DNA of 64,000 bases from Thermohalobaculum sp039027855 (GCA_039027855.1 JBCCJI010000002.1:153895-217894), one strand, 5' to 3'. Positions 16,990-26,243 are shown, numbered from the stretch's first letter. The notes: generated by a model from the sequence alone, not told the origin. Numbers and translations are program-made.

Positions 16990-18161
16990 GCCGCCATCCG
17001 CCCGGGATTCAGGATGCCATGGGGATCGAAGCGGTCGCGCAAGCCCTGCGAGATCCGGGCAAGGGGCGCGGGGGCCGGTTCGAAGACCTCGACGGCGGCG
17101 CGCAGCGCCGCCTGGGCGCGGATCAGCGTGGCATGGCCGCCATTGGCCGCTGTCTCGGCGCGGATCGCCGCGCCACCGGCATCGTCGTCCTCGGGCATCA
17201 GCAGCCAGACGAGACCGCCACCCCAATCATAGAATGCCTCGACCGGGCGGGTCGCAGCCAGCGACGCAACGATGGCCGGGCCGTCCGAGGGCCGGCACGA
17301 GACACGCCAGACGGCACCCTCGCGCCCAGCGAAGGGGCCGACGTCCCGGATATGCGCCCAAAGGCTCTCATGCGGCGCGCCTTCCAGCGTGTGCGCATCG
17401 CCATGGGGCACAAGCGCGTTGGCCAGGCCGAGCGTGCGATACTCAGCCTGCGCCTCGATCCCCTCCACCCGCAGCACGGTGCGCGCAGGGGCATCCGCTG
17501 TCGCCGGCAGATGGGCGGCGCCATTGACGTCGAATGGCGTCGCAAGTGCAGTGGTGAGCGCCGCCTGTGCCGCGGTGTCGGACAGCCCCTCGATGACCAG
17601 ACTACGGGCCGCCTGTGGTCTGGGCTGGACCTTGAAGCTGATCTCGGAGATCACGCCCAACGTGCCGTACTGCCCGGCCATCAGCTTGACGAGGTCATAG
17701 CCGGTGACGTTCTTCATCACCCGCCCGCCGTTCGAGACAATATTGCCGCGTCCATCGACGAAACGAACGCCGAGCATCGCGTCACGGCAGGCGCCCGCCG
17801 CGATCCGGCGCGGGCCGGAGACGGCGCAGGCGACGACACCGCCAATCGTCGGCTCACCCGTCGTCCCGAGGAGCGGCCTGTGGTCCATCGGTTCGAAGGG
17901 CAGGCGCTGACCCTCGGCAGAAAGCGCTGCTTCCACCTCGGCCACCGGCGTGCCGGCCTTGACCACCAGCGTCAGCGCGCCCGGCTCGTAGAGCGTGATA
18001 CCCGCGATGCCACCTGTCTCGAGCGTGCGCGCGGCCTGGACCGGCCGGCCGAGACCCGACCGGGTGCCACCGCCCACGATTTCGATCGGATCGCCCTGCG
18101 CCGCCGCATCGGCCACGGCCTCGGAGAGGGCGGCTTCGTCCCCCGGTCGGTGGATCCCCAT
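16986..18161 (-). CDS. glcE: Glycolate oxidase FAD-binding subunit GlcE
   Basis: The second FAD-domain subunit of glycolate dehydrogenase, 391 residues. PCMH-type FAD binding is seen in VGGGTRSGLGRP and in LGTTGEPTIGGVVA...SGPRRIAAG; RVMKNVTGYDLVKLMAGQYG is the conserved central segment, and RFDPHGILNPGR the family's C-terminal motif. It starts five bases after glcD and its stop overlaps the unknown gene by four bases, indicating one operon. Family length is ~350-400, so it is complete. Confidence 0.96.
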   Translation of the reverse strand: MGIHRPGDEAALSEAVADAAAQGDPIEIVGGGTRSGLGRPVQAARTLETGGIAGITLYEPGALTLVVKAGTPVAEVEAALSAEGQRLPFEPMDHRPLLGTTGEPTIGGVVACAVSGPRRIAAGACRDAMLGVRFVDGRGNIVSNGGRVMKNVTGYDLVKLMAGQYGTLGVISEISFKVQPRPQAARSLVIEGLSDTAAQAALTTALATPFDVNGAAHLPATADAPARTVLRVEGIEAQAEYRTLGLANALVPHGDAHTLEGAPHESLWAHIRDVGPFAGREGAVWRVSCRPSDGPAIVASLAATRPVEAFYDWGGGLVWLLMPEDDDAGGAAIRAETAANGGHATLIRAQAALRAAVEVFEPAPAPLARISQGLRDRFDPHGILNPGRMAA

Positions 18162-18166
18162 GCCGC

Positions 18167-19642
18167 CTACTCCGCCGCGACCCTACCGGCGGTCCGGCGC
18201 CCCGACGCCGCCGCACGGCGCGGGGCGGAGACATGGAGCGGGAAGACCTTGGCCGGGTTCATGAGCCAGGCCGGGTCGAACACGTCCTTGACGTCCATCT
18301 GCGCGCTGAGATCGGCGGGACGGAACTGGTGGGTCATCAGATCCCGCTTCTCCACGCCGACGCCGTGCTCGCCGGTCAGGCAGCCGCCCACATCGACACA
18401 AAGGCGCAGCAGATCCTCGCCGAGGCGCTCGGCCGTCTCGAGCTGACCAGGTTCGTTGGCGTTGAAGATGATGAGCGGATGCAGGTTGCCGTCGCCCGCA
18501 TGGAACACATTGGCGACCTGCAGACCGTGCTTCTCGGACAGCTCCGCCGTGCGACGCAGCACTTCCGGCAGCGTGGCCACCGGCACCGTTCCGTCAAGGC
18601 AGATGTAATCGCCAAGCTGACCCATGGCACCGAAAGCCGATTTGCGGCCGAGCCAGATCGCCTTGGCCTCGTCGTCGTCCTCTGCCTCACGCCAGACCTT
18701 GGGATCGTGCCGGTCGGCCACCGCCTTGATCAGCGCCAGCTGCGCGGCGATCTCGTCATCCGATCCCTCAACCTCGACAATCAGCAGGGCGTCGACATCC
18801 AGCGGGTAGCCCGCGCCCGCGAAATCCTCGGTCGCGTGGATGCAGGGACGATCCATGAACTCGATCGCCACCGGGATAACGCCCGATTTGATGATATCGG
18901 CCACGCAAGCGCCCGCCGTCTCGGAGCTGTCGAAGCCCATCAGCACCGGGCGCGCGCCCTCGGGCGCTGGCAGGATGCGCAGCGTCGCCTCGGTCACGAT
19001 GCCGAGCTGCCCCTCGCTGCCGCAGATCAGTCCCAGCAGGTCATAGCCCGCGGCATCCAAATGCCCGCCGCCGATCTCGACGATCTCGCCCTCGGTCGTG
19101 ACGAAGCGCACGCCCATCAGGTTGTTGGTCGTCACCCCGTATTTCAGGCAGTGCGCCCCGCCGGAATTCATCGCGATGTTACCCGCAATGGCGCAGGCCA
19201 GTTGCGAGGACGGATCGGGCGCATAGAAGAACCCGACATCCTTCACCGCGCCGGTCACCCTCAGGTTGGTGATGCCGGTCTGCACGCGGATCGTGCGGTT
19301 CTCGTAGTCCGTCTCCAGCACCTGGTTCATGCGGGCGACGCCGAGGATCACGCTGTCGGCCGTCGGCAGCGACCCGCCGGCCAGCGAGGTGCCGGCGCCG
19401 CGGGGCACGATGGGCGTGTCAAAACCGGCGCAGATCTTCACCGCCTCGGCGACCTCTTCGGTCGTTCGTGGCAGCACCACCGCGAGCGGTGGGCATTTAT
19501 AGGCTGTCAGCCCGTCGCATTCATAGGCGACCAGTTCCTCGGCCGCGAAGATGACGCCATCTTCGCCGAGCGCTTCGAGCAAAGCGGCGACGAGGGCTGG
19601 CTTACGGCCGATGACCGCTTCGCTTGGCTCGGGCATCTGCAT
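18167..19642 (-). CDS. glcD: Glycolate oxidase FAD-linked catalytic subunit GlcD
   Basis: Catalytic flavoprotein subunit (491 residues) that oxidises glycolate to glyoxylate at the inner membrane with GlcE and GlcF. The PCMH FAD-binding region shows PRGAGTSLAGGSLP (~83-96) and SSQLACAIAGNIAMNSGG. The C-terminal half has FHAGDGNLHP and the diagnostic GEHGVGVEKRDLM. GGGAGG lies ten bases before the ATG. It is the first gene of the glc operon; two palindromes resembling IclR-family operators lie 77-114 bases upstream. Confidence 0.97.
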   Translation of the reverse strand: MQMPEPSEAVIGRKPALVAALLEALGEDGVIFAAEELVAYECDGLTAYKCPPLAVVLPRTTEEVAEAVKICAGFDTPIVPRGAGTSLAGGSLPTADSVILGVARMNQVLETDYENRTIRVQTGITNLRVTGAVKDVGFFYAPDPSSQLACAIAGNIAMNSGGAHCLKYGVTTNNLMGVRFVTTEGEIVEIGGGHLDAAGYDLLGLICGSEGQLGIVTEATLRILPAPEGARPVLMGFDSSETAGACVADIIKSGVIPVAIEFMDRPCIHATEDFAGAGYPLDVDALLIVEVEGSDDEIAAQLALIKAVADRHDPKVWREAEDDDEAKAIWLGRKSAFGAMGQLGDYICLDGTVPVATLPEVLRRTAELSEKHGLQVANVFHAGDGNLHPLIIFNANEPGQLETAERLGEDLLRLCVDVGGCLTGEHGVGVEKRDLMTHQFRPADLSAQMDVKDVFDPAWLMNPAKVFPLHVSAPRRAAASGRRTAGRVAAE

Positions 19643-19718
19643 GGAACAGGCCTCCCGCGGTTGTTGTTCGTAGTTTCTACAGACCTAAGCTGGGGCTCGC
19701 GCTGCGACCAGCACGCCC

Positions 19719-19756
19719 ATTCCACATCGCGGAATGTTCATACCGCAGGGCGGAAG
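19719..19756. promoter_or_regulatory. Two IclR-like palindromes upstream of glcD
   Basis: ATTCCAC-ATC-GCGGAAT (19719-19735) is one base from a perfect 17-bp palindrome, and ATACCGC-AGG-GCGGAAG (19740-19756) is a second, weaker copy. Their centres are 21 bp apart, two helical turns, on the same face of the DNA. The TTCCGC-N3-GCGGAA form is like operators of IclR-family regulators of carboxylate metabolism. No regulator gene is adjacent, so the cognate factor is not identified. Confidence 0.5.
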
Positions 19757-19800
19757 GGGGTCGATCCAATGGCCATCGCGGTACGGGTATGGCCCCGGCA

Positions 19801-19854
19801 GGCCCTCTCAGGCCCCTCTCAGGCCCCTCTCAGGCCCCTCTCAGGCCCCTCTCA
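19801..19854. repeat. 11-bp tandem repeat starting on the ptsP stop codon
   Basis: Five head-to-tail units of GGCCCCTCTCA; the first lacks one C. On the minus strand each unit reads TGAGAGGGGCC, and the ptsP stop TGA is the first three bases of the array. Eleven is not a multiple of three, so changes in copy number beyond the stop would not alter the protein. Confidence 0.9.
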
Positions 19855-22113
19855 GCCGGTGAGCCCGCTTCGCCAGGCGCGGAGCGCCGCACGCGCCGAG
19901 CGGTCGCCGGCCTCGGCCGAAGCCCTGACAACCGCCGCTGCCTCCGAAAGATCGGCCATGCGCAGGAGCTGTTTCACCGGCCCGATCGAGGCCGGGCGCA
20001 TCGAGAGCTCGCGGAAGCCGCTGGCCGCCAACGCCAGGGCCTCCAGCGGTCGCCCGGCCGCCTCGCCACAGTAGCAGACCGGCGTGCCCACCACGTCGCA
20101 GCGGGCGACGACCTGCGACAGCATCGAAAGCGCGGTGTGGTTCAGCAGGTCATAACGACTGCGCACCCGCTCGTTCTCGCGGTCGGCGGCGAAGAAGAAC
20201 TGCATCAGGTCGTTGCCACCCACCGAGACGAAATCGGCCGCCGAGAACAGGCTGTCGGGCGCGAAGATCAGGCTCGGGGTCTCCAGCATCAGCCCAAGGC
20301 GCAGGCGCCGCGGCGCGGGCCGGCCCGCCGCCTTTTCCCGCGCGACCTCATCGCGGAACAGGCGCGCCGCCTCGTGGAACTCCCAGGGTTCGGTCACCAT
20401 AGGGAACATCACGCTGAGCGCCCTGCCCCGTGCGCCACGCAGCAACGCCTGGATCTGCATGCGAAACAGCAGCGGCCGGTCCAGCGCCACGCGGAGCGCC
20501 CGCCAGCCAAGCGCGGGGTTGGGCTCATCCAGGCGTTTGGCATAGGGCAGGATCTTGTCCGAGCCGATATCAAGAGTGCGGAAGACGACCTCCTTGCCCT
20601 GCGCCGCCGAGAGCACGCGGTCATAAAGCGCCGCCTGGATCTCGCGCCCCGGCAGGCTGCCACGGATCATGAATTGCAGCTCGGTCCGGAACAGGCCCAC
20701 CCCCTCGGCGCCCGACTGCTGCAGCGAGGGCAGATCCGCGAGGATGCCCGCATTCATCTTGAGAGCGATGGTCTTGCCGTCGGTCGAGGTCGCAGGCTTG
20801 TCGGCGAGTATCCGGTAACGCGCCCGGTTCTGCTTCTCGAGCGCGATCTTCTCGCGAAACGCCGTAAGCACGCTCGCTTCGGGACGCATATGCACGCGGC
20901 CCTGATCGCCATCCACCACCAGACGGTCGGCCGGATTGGCGTCGCGGGTGACACGCTCGCAGCCGATCACCATGGGAATGTCGATGGCCCGCGCGACGAT
21001 GGCGGCGTGCGACGAGACCGAGCCTTCCTCAAGCACGACCGCTCGGATGCGCCCGGCATGGTCGAGCAGATCGGCCGGGCCGATGTTCCGGGCGACCAGA
21101 ATGGCGTCCTCCGGCAATTCGTCGGACGCGTCGCCGCCCACCAGATAGCGCAGCAGCCGGTTGGCCAGATCGTCCAGATCGTGCAGCCGCTCGCGCAGAT
21201 AGGGATCGCTGACCCGTTCCATCCGCGCGCGCACCGCCGACTGCACCTTCTCGACCGCGACCTCGGCGGCAAGCCCGCCGTCGATCGCCTCGGTCAGGCG
21301 CCGCATCCAGCCCTTGTCGCGAGCGAACATGCGATAGGCCTCGAAAATCTCGCGATGGGGCTCGGCAGCGCCGAGGCGCCCCGCATCCATCATCGCGTCG
21401 ATGTCGTCGCGCATCGCCTCGACCGCGTTGTCGAGACGCGCGCGCTCGATCTCCGGGTCCTCGGCGATGGGGTCGAATACGACCAGGCGGGGTTCGTGGA
21501 GATGCACCACGCCTTCCACGATGCCGTCGCAGGCGACGCCCCCTTCGATCATCAGGCTGCCCTGTCGGCGCCCGGCACCGGCCTGGATACCGTCGGAACC
21601 GAGGAACGTCCCCGCCTCGGCCATCTCGGCGATGACCATGGCGACGACTTCCAGCGCCTCGATCTCATCGTCGGTATAGCGCCGCGCCGTCTGGTTCTGC
21701 ACGACGAGCACGCCCATCACCTCGCCGAGGCGCTGGATCGGCACACCGACGAAGGAGCGGTAGATCTCCTCACCGGTCTCGGGCAGGTAGCGAAAACCCG
21801 GCGCATTCTGCGCATCGTCGGTCGCATAGGGCTCAGCCGAGGCGGCGATCCGGCCGACGAGGCCCTGGCCAACCCTCAGCCGGGCGGCATGCACGGCATC
21901 GGCCTTGAGACCCTCGGTGGCACAGAGCTCAAGCGTCCGCTCGTCGCGCTTGAGATAGATCGAGCAGACCTCGGCCACCATGTTCGAGGCGACGAGCTGC
22001 ACGACCTTGTCGAGGCGCTGCTGCCCATCGCCAGCACGGGCCATGACCGCGCGCAGGGTGCGAAGGAGTGCGCGCGAGCCGCCCTTCTCGGATCCCCTGT
22101 GCAATTCGGTCAT
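19852..22113 (-). CDS. ptsP: Phosphoenolpyruvate-protein phosphotransferase PtsP (nitrogen-PTS enzyme I)
   Basis: Enzyme I(Ntr) transfers phosphate from PEP to NPr (PtsO), starting the regulatory phosphorelay that responds to nitrogen and potassium status. The 753-residue protein has an N-terminal GAF domain (~20-165, LDKVVQLVASNMVAEVCSIY), a PEP-utiliser N-domain, the phosphohistidine site EEGSVSSHAAIVARA, and the PEP-binding TIM barrel (EGVGLFRTEL; SVGGNDLMQFFFAADR; CGEAAG). GGGAGGGAGG precedes the ATG at 22113, which is preferred to upstream starts giving an Arg-rich leader. The gene stands alone and diverges from the sulfite dehydrogenase gene. Confidence 0.95.
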   Translation of the reverse strand: MTELHRGSEKGGSRALLRTLRAVMARAGDGQQRLDKVVQLVASNMVAEVCSIYLKRDERTLELCATEGLKADAVHAARLRVGQGLVGRIAASAEPYATDDAQNAPGFRYLPETGEEIYRSFVGVPIQRLGEVMGVLVVQNQTARRYTDDEIEALEVVAMVIAEMAEAGTFLGSDGIQAGAGRRQGSLMIEGGVACDGIVEGVVHLHEPRLVVFDPIAEDPEIERARLDNAVEAMRDDIDAMMDAGRLGAAEPHREIFEAYRMFARDKGWMRRLTEAIDGGLAAEVAVEKVQSAVRARMERVSDPYLRERLHDLDDLANRLLRYLVGGDASDELPEDAILVARNIGPADLLDHAGRIRAVVLEEGSVSSHAAIVARAIDIPMVIGCERVTRDANPADRLVVDGDQGRVHMRPEASVLTAFREKIALEKQNRARYRILADKPATSTDGKTIALKMNAGILADLPSLQQSGAEGVGLFRTELQFMIRGSLPGREIQAALYDRVLSAAQGKEVVFRTLDIGSDKILPYAKRLDEPNPALGWRALRVALDRPLLFRMQIQALLRGARGRALSVMFPMVTEPWEFHEAARLFRDEVAREKAAGRPAPRRLRLGLMLETPSLIFAPDSLFSAADFVSVGGNDLMQFFFAADRENERVRSRYDLLNHTALSMLSQVVARCDVVGTPVCYCGEAAGRPLEALALAASGFRELSMRPASIGPVKQLLRMADLSEAAAVVRASAEAGDRSARAALRAWRSGLTG

Positions 22114-22463
22114 CGCGGTGGGCCTCCCTCCCGGCCAGCGGCATGGGCGCCGTGCGGGCGCCTGGTCACGCGCGCGGCCCGGCGATGCGGTGCGGACGCG
22201 GCGGTGGCGCCTATCTGCGATGTGACGTCGCAGAGGGCAACCCTTTTCGATGACGTCAAGTCGCGGAAGTTGCGACGCTTTCGGCGCTGCAGCATGCGGT
22301 GCTCGCCCAGTGTCGGCCGGCCAGACGGCGCTCATGGCAAGCGGCGGCACGAGGCCGCGGGAAAAAAGGTTCACGCCTCCGTGACCTGTGTTAGCGTCTC
22401 ACTGCCCTTGGGGCAAAGAGCGGCACCAAACCGTCAACGATACAACATCAGGGAGGAGAAACC
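22114..22463. other. 350-base divergent region between ptsP and the sulfite dehydrogenase gene
   Basis: No gene is seen. It must hold the promoters for both neighbours, but no -35/-10 pair is convincing. Two TGACGTC blocks lie at about 22221-22230 and 22250-22257, the second being the perfect palindrome TGACGTCA; they sit 100-145 bases upstream of ptsP. The sulfite dehydrogenase start has GGGAGGAG upstream. Confidence 0.45.
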
Positions 22464-23762
22464 ATGGCTTTGGACGACGATAAGTTTCCGCAGCGCGCCG
22501 AGACGTTCTTCGCCGCCGACCCGGCGGAGGCGGATCGCCGCTTCTTCGGCCGCGTTGCGCACAGTGACCGGCGCGGCTTCCTGCGCGGCGCAGGCCTCGC
22601 CACCATGACGGCCATGGTCGGCGCCACCATCCCGTTTCATCGCAACATGCCCCAGGGCTTGATCCCCGCCGCGATGGCGCAGGAGAACGTGCTGCTCGGC
22701 AAGGACGGGCTGACGCTGCTGAACGATCGGCCGGTGAACGCCGAGACGCCGCCCCATCTGCTGGACGACGCGATCACGCCCACCGCCCGGCATTTCGTGC
22801 GCAACAACGGTATGTTGCCAGACGACATGTCGGCCGAGGGCTGGACACTGACCGTCGATGGCCTGGTCGACACACCGACGACCCTCTCGATCGCCGATCT
22901 GCAGGATCAGTTCGAGGTCGTCACCATGGCGCTGACCATCGAATGCGGTGGCAACGGGCGCGCGTTCTTCGATCCGCCCGCCTCGGGCAACCAATGGACC
23001 TATGGCGCGGTCGCCTGCTCGGAATGGACGGGCGTGCGGCTCAGTGACGTGCTGAAGAAGGCGGGCGTGCAGGACGGCGTGGTCTATACCGCCCATGTCG
23101 GGGCCGATCTGCACCTGTCGGGCGATCCCGACAAACTGCCGATCTCGCGCGGGCTGCCCATCGACAAGGCGATGACCGACAATATCCTGATCGCCTTCGC
23201 CATGAACGGTGAGGCATTGCACCCGCTGAACGGCGCGCCCCTGCGCCTGGTCGTGCCGGGCTGGCCGGGATCGTGCTCGCACAAGTGGCTGACCCAGATC
23301 ACGCTCCGCGACGTGGTACATGACGGGCCCAAGATGACCGGCCAATCCTACCGCGTGCCGAACCGCCCGGTCGCGCCCGGCGAGGAGGTCGAGAACGAGG
23401 ATTTCGAGATCATCGAGCGCATGCCGGTGAAGGCGTTGATCACCTTTCCCGAGAACAACGCAACCGCCGGCAACGAGGTCGAGGTGCGCGGCCATGCCTG
23501 GTCGGGCGACCGCTGGATCACGGCGCTCGATATCTCCACCGATTTCGGCGTGACCTGGCAGCGCGCGACGCTGGATGCCCCCGTCAATGACGGCGCCTGG
23601 CAGAACTGGCGCACGACCGTCAGCTTCCCGCAGGCGGGCTATTACGAGGTCTGGGCGCGCGCCACCGACAGCGCGGGCGACATGCAGCCCTTTGCCATCG
23701 ACTGGAACCCCAAGGGCTACCTCAACAACACCATGCACCGCGTCGCGGTCACGGTGAGCTGA
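22464..23762 (+). CDS. sorA: Molybdopterin sulfite dehydrogenase, SorA/SoxC-like
   Basis: Periplasmic molybdenum enzyme of the sulfite oxidase family (432 residues), oxidising sulfite to sulfate and passing electrons to cytochrome c. A Tat signal is present (DRRGFLRGAGL, residues 35-45, cleavage likely near AMA-QE at 71-73). Cys161 in TIECGGNGRAFF is the molybdenum ligand; PGWPGSCSHKWL is the conserved substrate-site region; the C-terminal ~110 residues form the Ig-like dimerisation domain (VRGHAWSGDRWI). A cytochrome c gene follows, as in SorAB. Separation from SoxC is by the single-haem partner and the absence of other sox genes here. Confidence 0.88.
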   Translation: MALDDDKFPQRAETFFAADPAEADRRFFGRVAHSDRRGFLRGAGLATMTAMVGATIPFHRNMPQGLIPAAMAQENVLLGKDGLTLLNDRPVNAETPPHLLDDAITPTARHFVRNNGMLPDDMSAEGWTLTVDGLVDTPTTLSIADLQDQFEVVTMALTIECGGNGRAFFDPPASGNQWTYGAVACSEWTGVRLSDVLKKAGVQDGVVYTAHVGADLHLSGDPDKLPISRGLPIDKAMTDNILIAFAMNGEALHPLNGAPLRLVVPGWPGSCSHKWLTQITLRDVVHDGPKMTGQSYRVPNRPVAPGEEVENEDFEIIERMPVKALITFPENNATAGNEVEVRGHAWSGDRWITALDISTDFGVTWQRATLDAPVNDGAWQNWRTTVSFPQAGYYEVWARATDSAGDMQPFAIDWNPKGYLNNTMHRVAVTVS

Positions 23763-23886
23763 GCACAAACAGGCGCGGCGGGGCGGATGGGCGCCCCGCC
23801 AAGACCATGGTATCCCTCTTCACGACGCCCCATTGCCGGGAGCGGGGCTGCTTGTCGGCCCCGGCCACCCCAACGCCGGAGGCATG

Positions 23887-24195
23887 ATGACACGCACCGC
23901 CCTCGCCGCCGCAGCCCTCACGCTGTCGCTGTCGGTCTCACCCCTCGCCGCCGCGGCCGAATTCGGCGTGCTGTTCGAGGCCGACGGGGTCGAGACAACC
24001 TACAACAACTGCGCCGCCTGCCATTCCGAGCGCCTGGTGGCGCAGCAGGGCATGACGCGCGCGCGGTGGGACAAGATGCTCGATTGGATGATCGAGGAGC
24101 AGGGCATGTGGGAGCTTGAGCCCGATGACCGCACGGTGATCCTCGACTACCTGGCGGAGCACTACAATACCGACCGCCCGAACTTCCCGCGCTGA
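23887..24195 (+). CDS. Periplasmic cytochrome c (SorB-like)
   Basis: A 102-residue exported protein: signal peptide RTALAAAALTLSLSVSPLAAAA, then one haem-binding CAACH site (NNCAACHSERL). The C-terminal helix ends NTDRPNFPR, typical of the small cytochromes that accept electrons from SorA-type dehydrogenases. A methionine downstream (GMTRARW) could be the distal haem ligand. GGAGG lies four bases before the ATG at 23887 and one base before an adjacent ATG at 23884, so the start is uncertain by one residue. It lies 124 bases downstream of the dehydrogenase. Confidence 0.82.
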   Translation: MTRTALAAAALTLSLSVSPLAAAAEFGVLFEADGVETTYNNCAACHSERLVAQQGMTRARWDKMLDWMIEEQGMWELEPDDRTVILDYLAEHYNTDRPNFPR

Positions 24196-24277
24196 CGCCG
24201 TCGGCGTAGCTGCCTGCGCACCGATCAACGGCTGCACCCTCGCCTACCCCCCCACAGCCTGAGGCGGGCACTGCCCC

Positions 24278-25246
24278 ATGTCGTGGTTTCTGCAATCGGC
24301 CCGTTGTCTGAGCGCGGTCCTCGGGCTCGCCATCGCGATGCTTGCCTGGTCGGAGTTCGTGTTCTTCAACGAGGAGCCGGCGGCCCTGCTGGTGCGAACT
24401 CTCAAACAAGGGCTGATGCCCACGCTGATCTTCGTCGGCGAGATGATTCTCTTCTACGCGATCCCCGGCAGCTTCCTGTTGGGCCTGCTGGCAGGCTTCG
24501 GCAGCGAGGGCGCCGCGCGCATCATGCTGATCGGCGCTCTCACCGGCTATGCCATCGAAGCGGCGGTCGTGCCCGCGGCCTACGAGGCGGTGCCAGTCTC
24601 TTACCTCTGGACCGCCATCGCCTGGCATGGGCCCGTCACGGTCGGCGTCGGGGTCTTTCTGCTGCCACGTCTGCTGGGTCACGCCGCGCTCTCCCGCATG
24701 GCGGTCGCCTCTCTGCTTCTGGGCGGCTCTTGGGGTCTATGGGCACCATGGGTATGGGAGGGAGATGAGAGCATCCGGCTTTCCGCGACCGGCTTCCTGA
24801 CCTTCTCAATCGTGACCATCGCCCTCGCCACTGCGGGCTACGGACTGCTGCTGGCGTCGCGATGGCCGGATCTGCCGCTGCCCCGCTGGGTATGCGTGAC
24901 ACTTTGCCTGCCGACGCTCGTCCTCCTCGTCGCGCAGGGTCTGGCCGTGCCGATCGCGGCGCTCGGCCTGTTCGTCATCGTCGCAGCCGTCTTTGGGTTG
25001 CTGCGGTTGCAGGGCGCAGGGTTCGAGCCGGGCTACGGCGTGCGCTGGTCCAACCTGCTGGCGCTGCCATTGCTGCCCGTCGCGGCCTCGATCGTCTACG
25101 CGGTGCAACTGCGTACCGGCCCACTGCTGGAGACGGCGGATCTCGCCGGGTTGACGGCGCTCGGCGGTCTTTTGGTCTGGATCTACGGCGTTGGCCGCGG
25201 AACGATCGGGGCCATGCGCCGCCGGGCCCGTGCTGCCAGCGAATGA
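24278..25246 (+). CDS. Polytopic membrane protein of unknown function
   Basis: A 322-residue protein with roughly nine hydrophobic segments spread over its length and a short basic C-terminus (RRRARAASE). No family motif is recognised; charged residues inside the membrane part (FVGEMILFY; AIEAAVVP) could matter for transport or sensing. It has a modest ribosome site (GAGGCGGG). It follows the cytochrome c gene by 82 bases in the same direction, which makes co-transcription with the sulfite dehydrogenase genes possible but not shown. Confidence 0.75.
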   Translation: MSWFLQSARCLSAVLGLAIAMLAWSEFVFFNEEPAALLVRTLKQGLMPTLIFVGEMILFYAIPGSFLLGLLAGFGSEGAARIMLIGALTGYAIEAAVVPAAYEAVPVSYLWTAIAWHGPVTVGVGVFLLPRLLGHAALSRMAVASLLLGGSWGLWAPWVWEGDESIRLSATGFLTFSIVTIALATAGYGLLLASRWPDLPLPRWVCVTLCLPTLVLLVAQGLAVPIAALGLFVIVAAVFGLLRLQGAGFEPGYGVRWSNLLALPLLPVAASIVYAVQLRTGPLLETADLAGLTALGGLLVWIYGVGRGTIGAMRRRARAASE

Positions 25247-25392
25247 CGAAGGGCGGAGACGGCAGTGACGGGACCCGATCCGTCACCCTCTGATCCCCCA
25301 CCCCCGATCCCTCGGGCCTTTCCATCGGATAGACCCTCGGCACCGCCGGCTGCCCATGCTACCGGAGCGCCGCGACAGCCGGGAGGACCACC

Positions 25393-26151
25393 ATGACATA
25401 CTGCGTTGCCCTCAGGCTCGATGCGGGGCTGGTGATGCTGTCGGACACACGCACCAACGCCGGCATCGATAACGTGTCGCGCTACGGCAAGATGTTCACC
25501 TGGGAGGTGCCGGGTGAGCGGGTGGTCTGCCTGATGTGCGCGGGCAATCTGTCGATCACCCAAGGCGTCATTGCCAGCATCGACACGGCGCTCAGGCGAC
25601 GCGGTGCCGCGGGCCGCGAAGAGCCCGGCGAAGAAACCGAGACCGTCCTCACCGCCGACAGCCTGTACCGCGTGGCCGAGATCGTCGGCGGCCACATGGC
25701 AACCATGCAGGATCGCTACCGCGATCAGCTCTCGGCGCAGGGCCAGGCCGCCGATGCCTCGATCATCGTCGCCGGGCAGCGCCGGGGCGGCGCGCACCGG
25801 GTCTTCATGGTCTACAGCCCCGGCAACTTCATCGAGGCAACCGCCGATACCCCCTTTGTGCAGATCGGCGAGCATAAATACGGCAAGCCTATCCTCGACC
25901 GGGTGATCGCGCCCGAGACGCCGATCGCGCGGGCGCTCAAGGCCGTCTATGTCTCGATGGACTCCACGCTGCGCTCCAACCTGTCGGTCGGCATGCCCCT
26001 CGATCTTGCCGTGATCCGCGCGGGAGAGTGCCGCTTTGCGCTTCGCCGGCGGATCGAGGAAGGTGACATTGAGTTCACCGATATCTCCGAGCGATGGTCG
26101 ACGGCGCTGCGTGATGCCTTCGGTTCTATTCCGGACATCGCAGGCGTGTAA
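25393..26151 (+). CDS. Proteasome-type peptidase of the Anbu (bacterial proteasome homologue) family
   Basis: A 252-residue Ntn-hydrolase. After removal of Met, Thr2 is the expected nucleophile (MTYCVALRLDAGLVMLSDTR), with Asp18 and Lys33 at the positions used by proteasome beta subunits. The segments GNLSITQGV and SMDSTLRSNLSVGMPLD are typical of Anbu rather than HslV, which is also ~70 residues shorter. Anbu genes usually sit with an ATP-grasp protein, an alpha-E protein and a transglutaminase; none is seen here. GGGAGG precedes the ATG. Cytosolic; substrate unknown. Confidence 0.85.
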   Translation: MTYCVALRLDAGLVMLSDTRTNAGIDNVSRYGKMFTWEVPGERVVCLMCAGNLSITQGVIASIDTALRRRGAAGREEPGEETETVLTADSLYRVAEIVGGHMATMQDRYRDQLSAQGQAADASIIVAGQRRGGAHRVFMVYSPGNFIEATADTPFVQIGEHKYGKPILDRVIAPETPIARALKAVYVSMDSTLRSNLSVGMPLDLAVIRAGECRFALRRRIEEGDIEFTDISERWSTALRDAFGSIPDIAGV

Positions 26152-26243
26152 CGCCTGACGGAATCTCGCGCGGTGCGATAACCCGATGGCAAGGTCCTCC
26201 TGCCTAGCGCTCTTACAGCACGTAAGGCGTTGGGTGGATTGCC

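Noticed and set aside
22221..22257. Two TGACGTC blocks upstream of ptsP as operator
   Set aside because: Only one is a full palindrome and no matching regulator is known to me for this context; kept as a note, not a call.
19624..22608. A 994-codon open frame on the plus strand
   Set aside because: It is antisense to ptsP, which has complete motifs and a ribosome site.
22434..23768. A 444-codon open frame on the minus strand
   Set aside because: It is antisense to the sulfite dehydrogenase gene, whose Tat signal and Cys ligand are clear.
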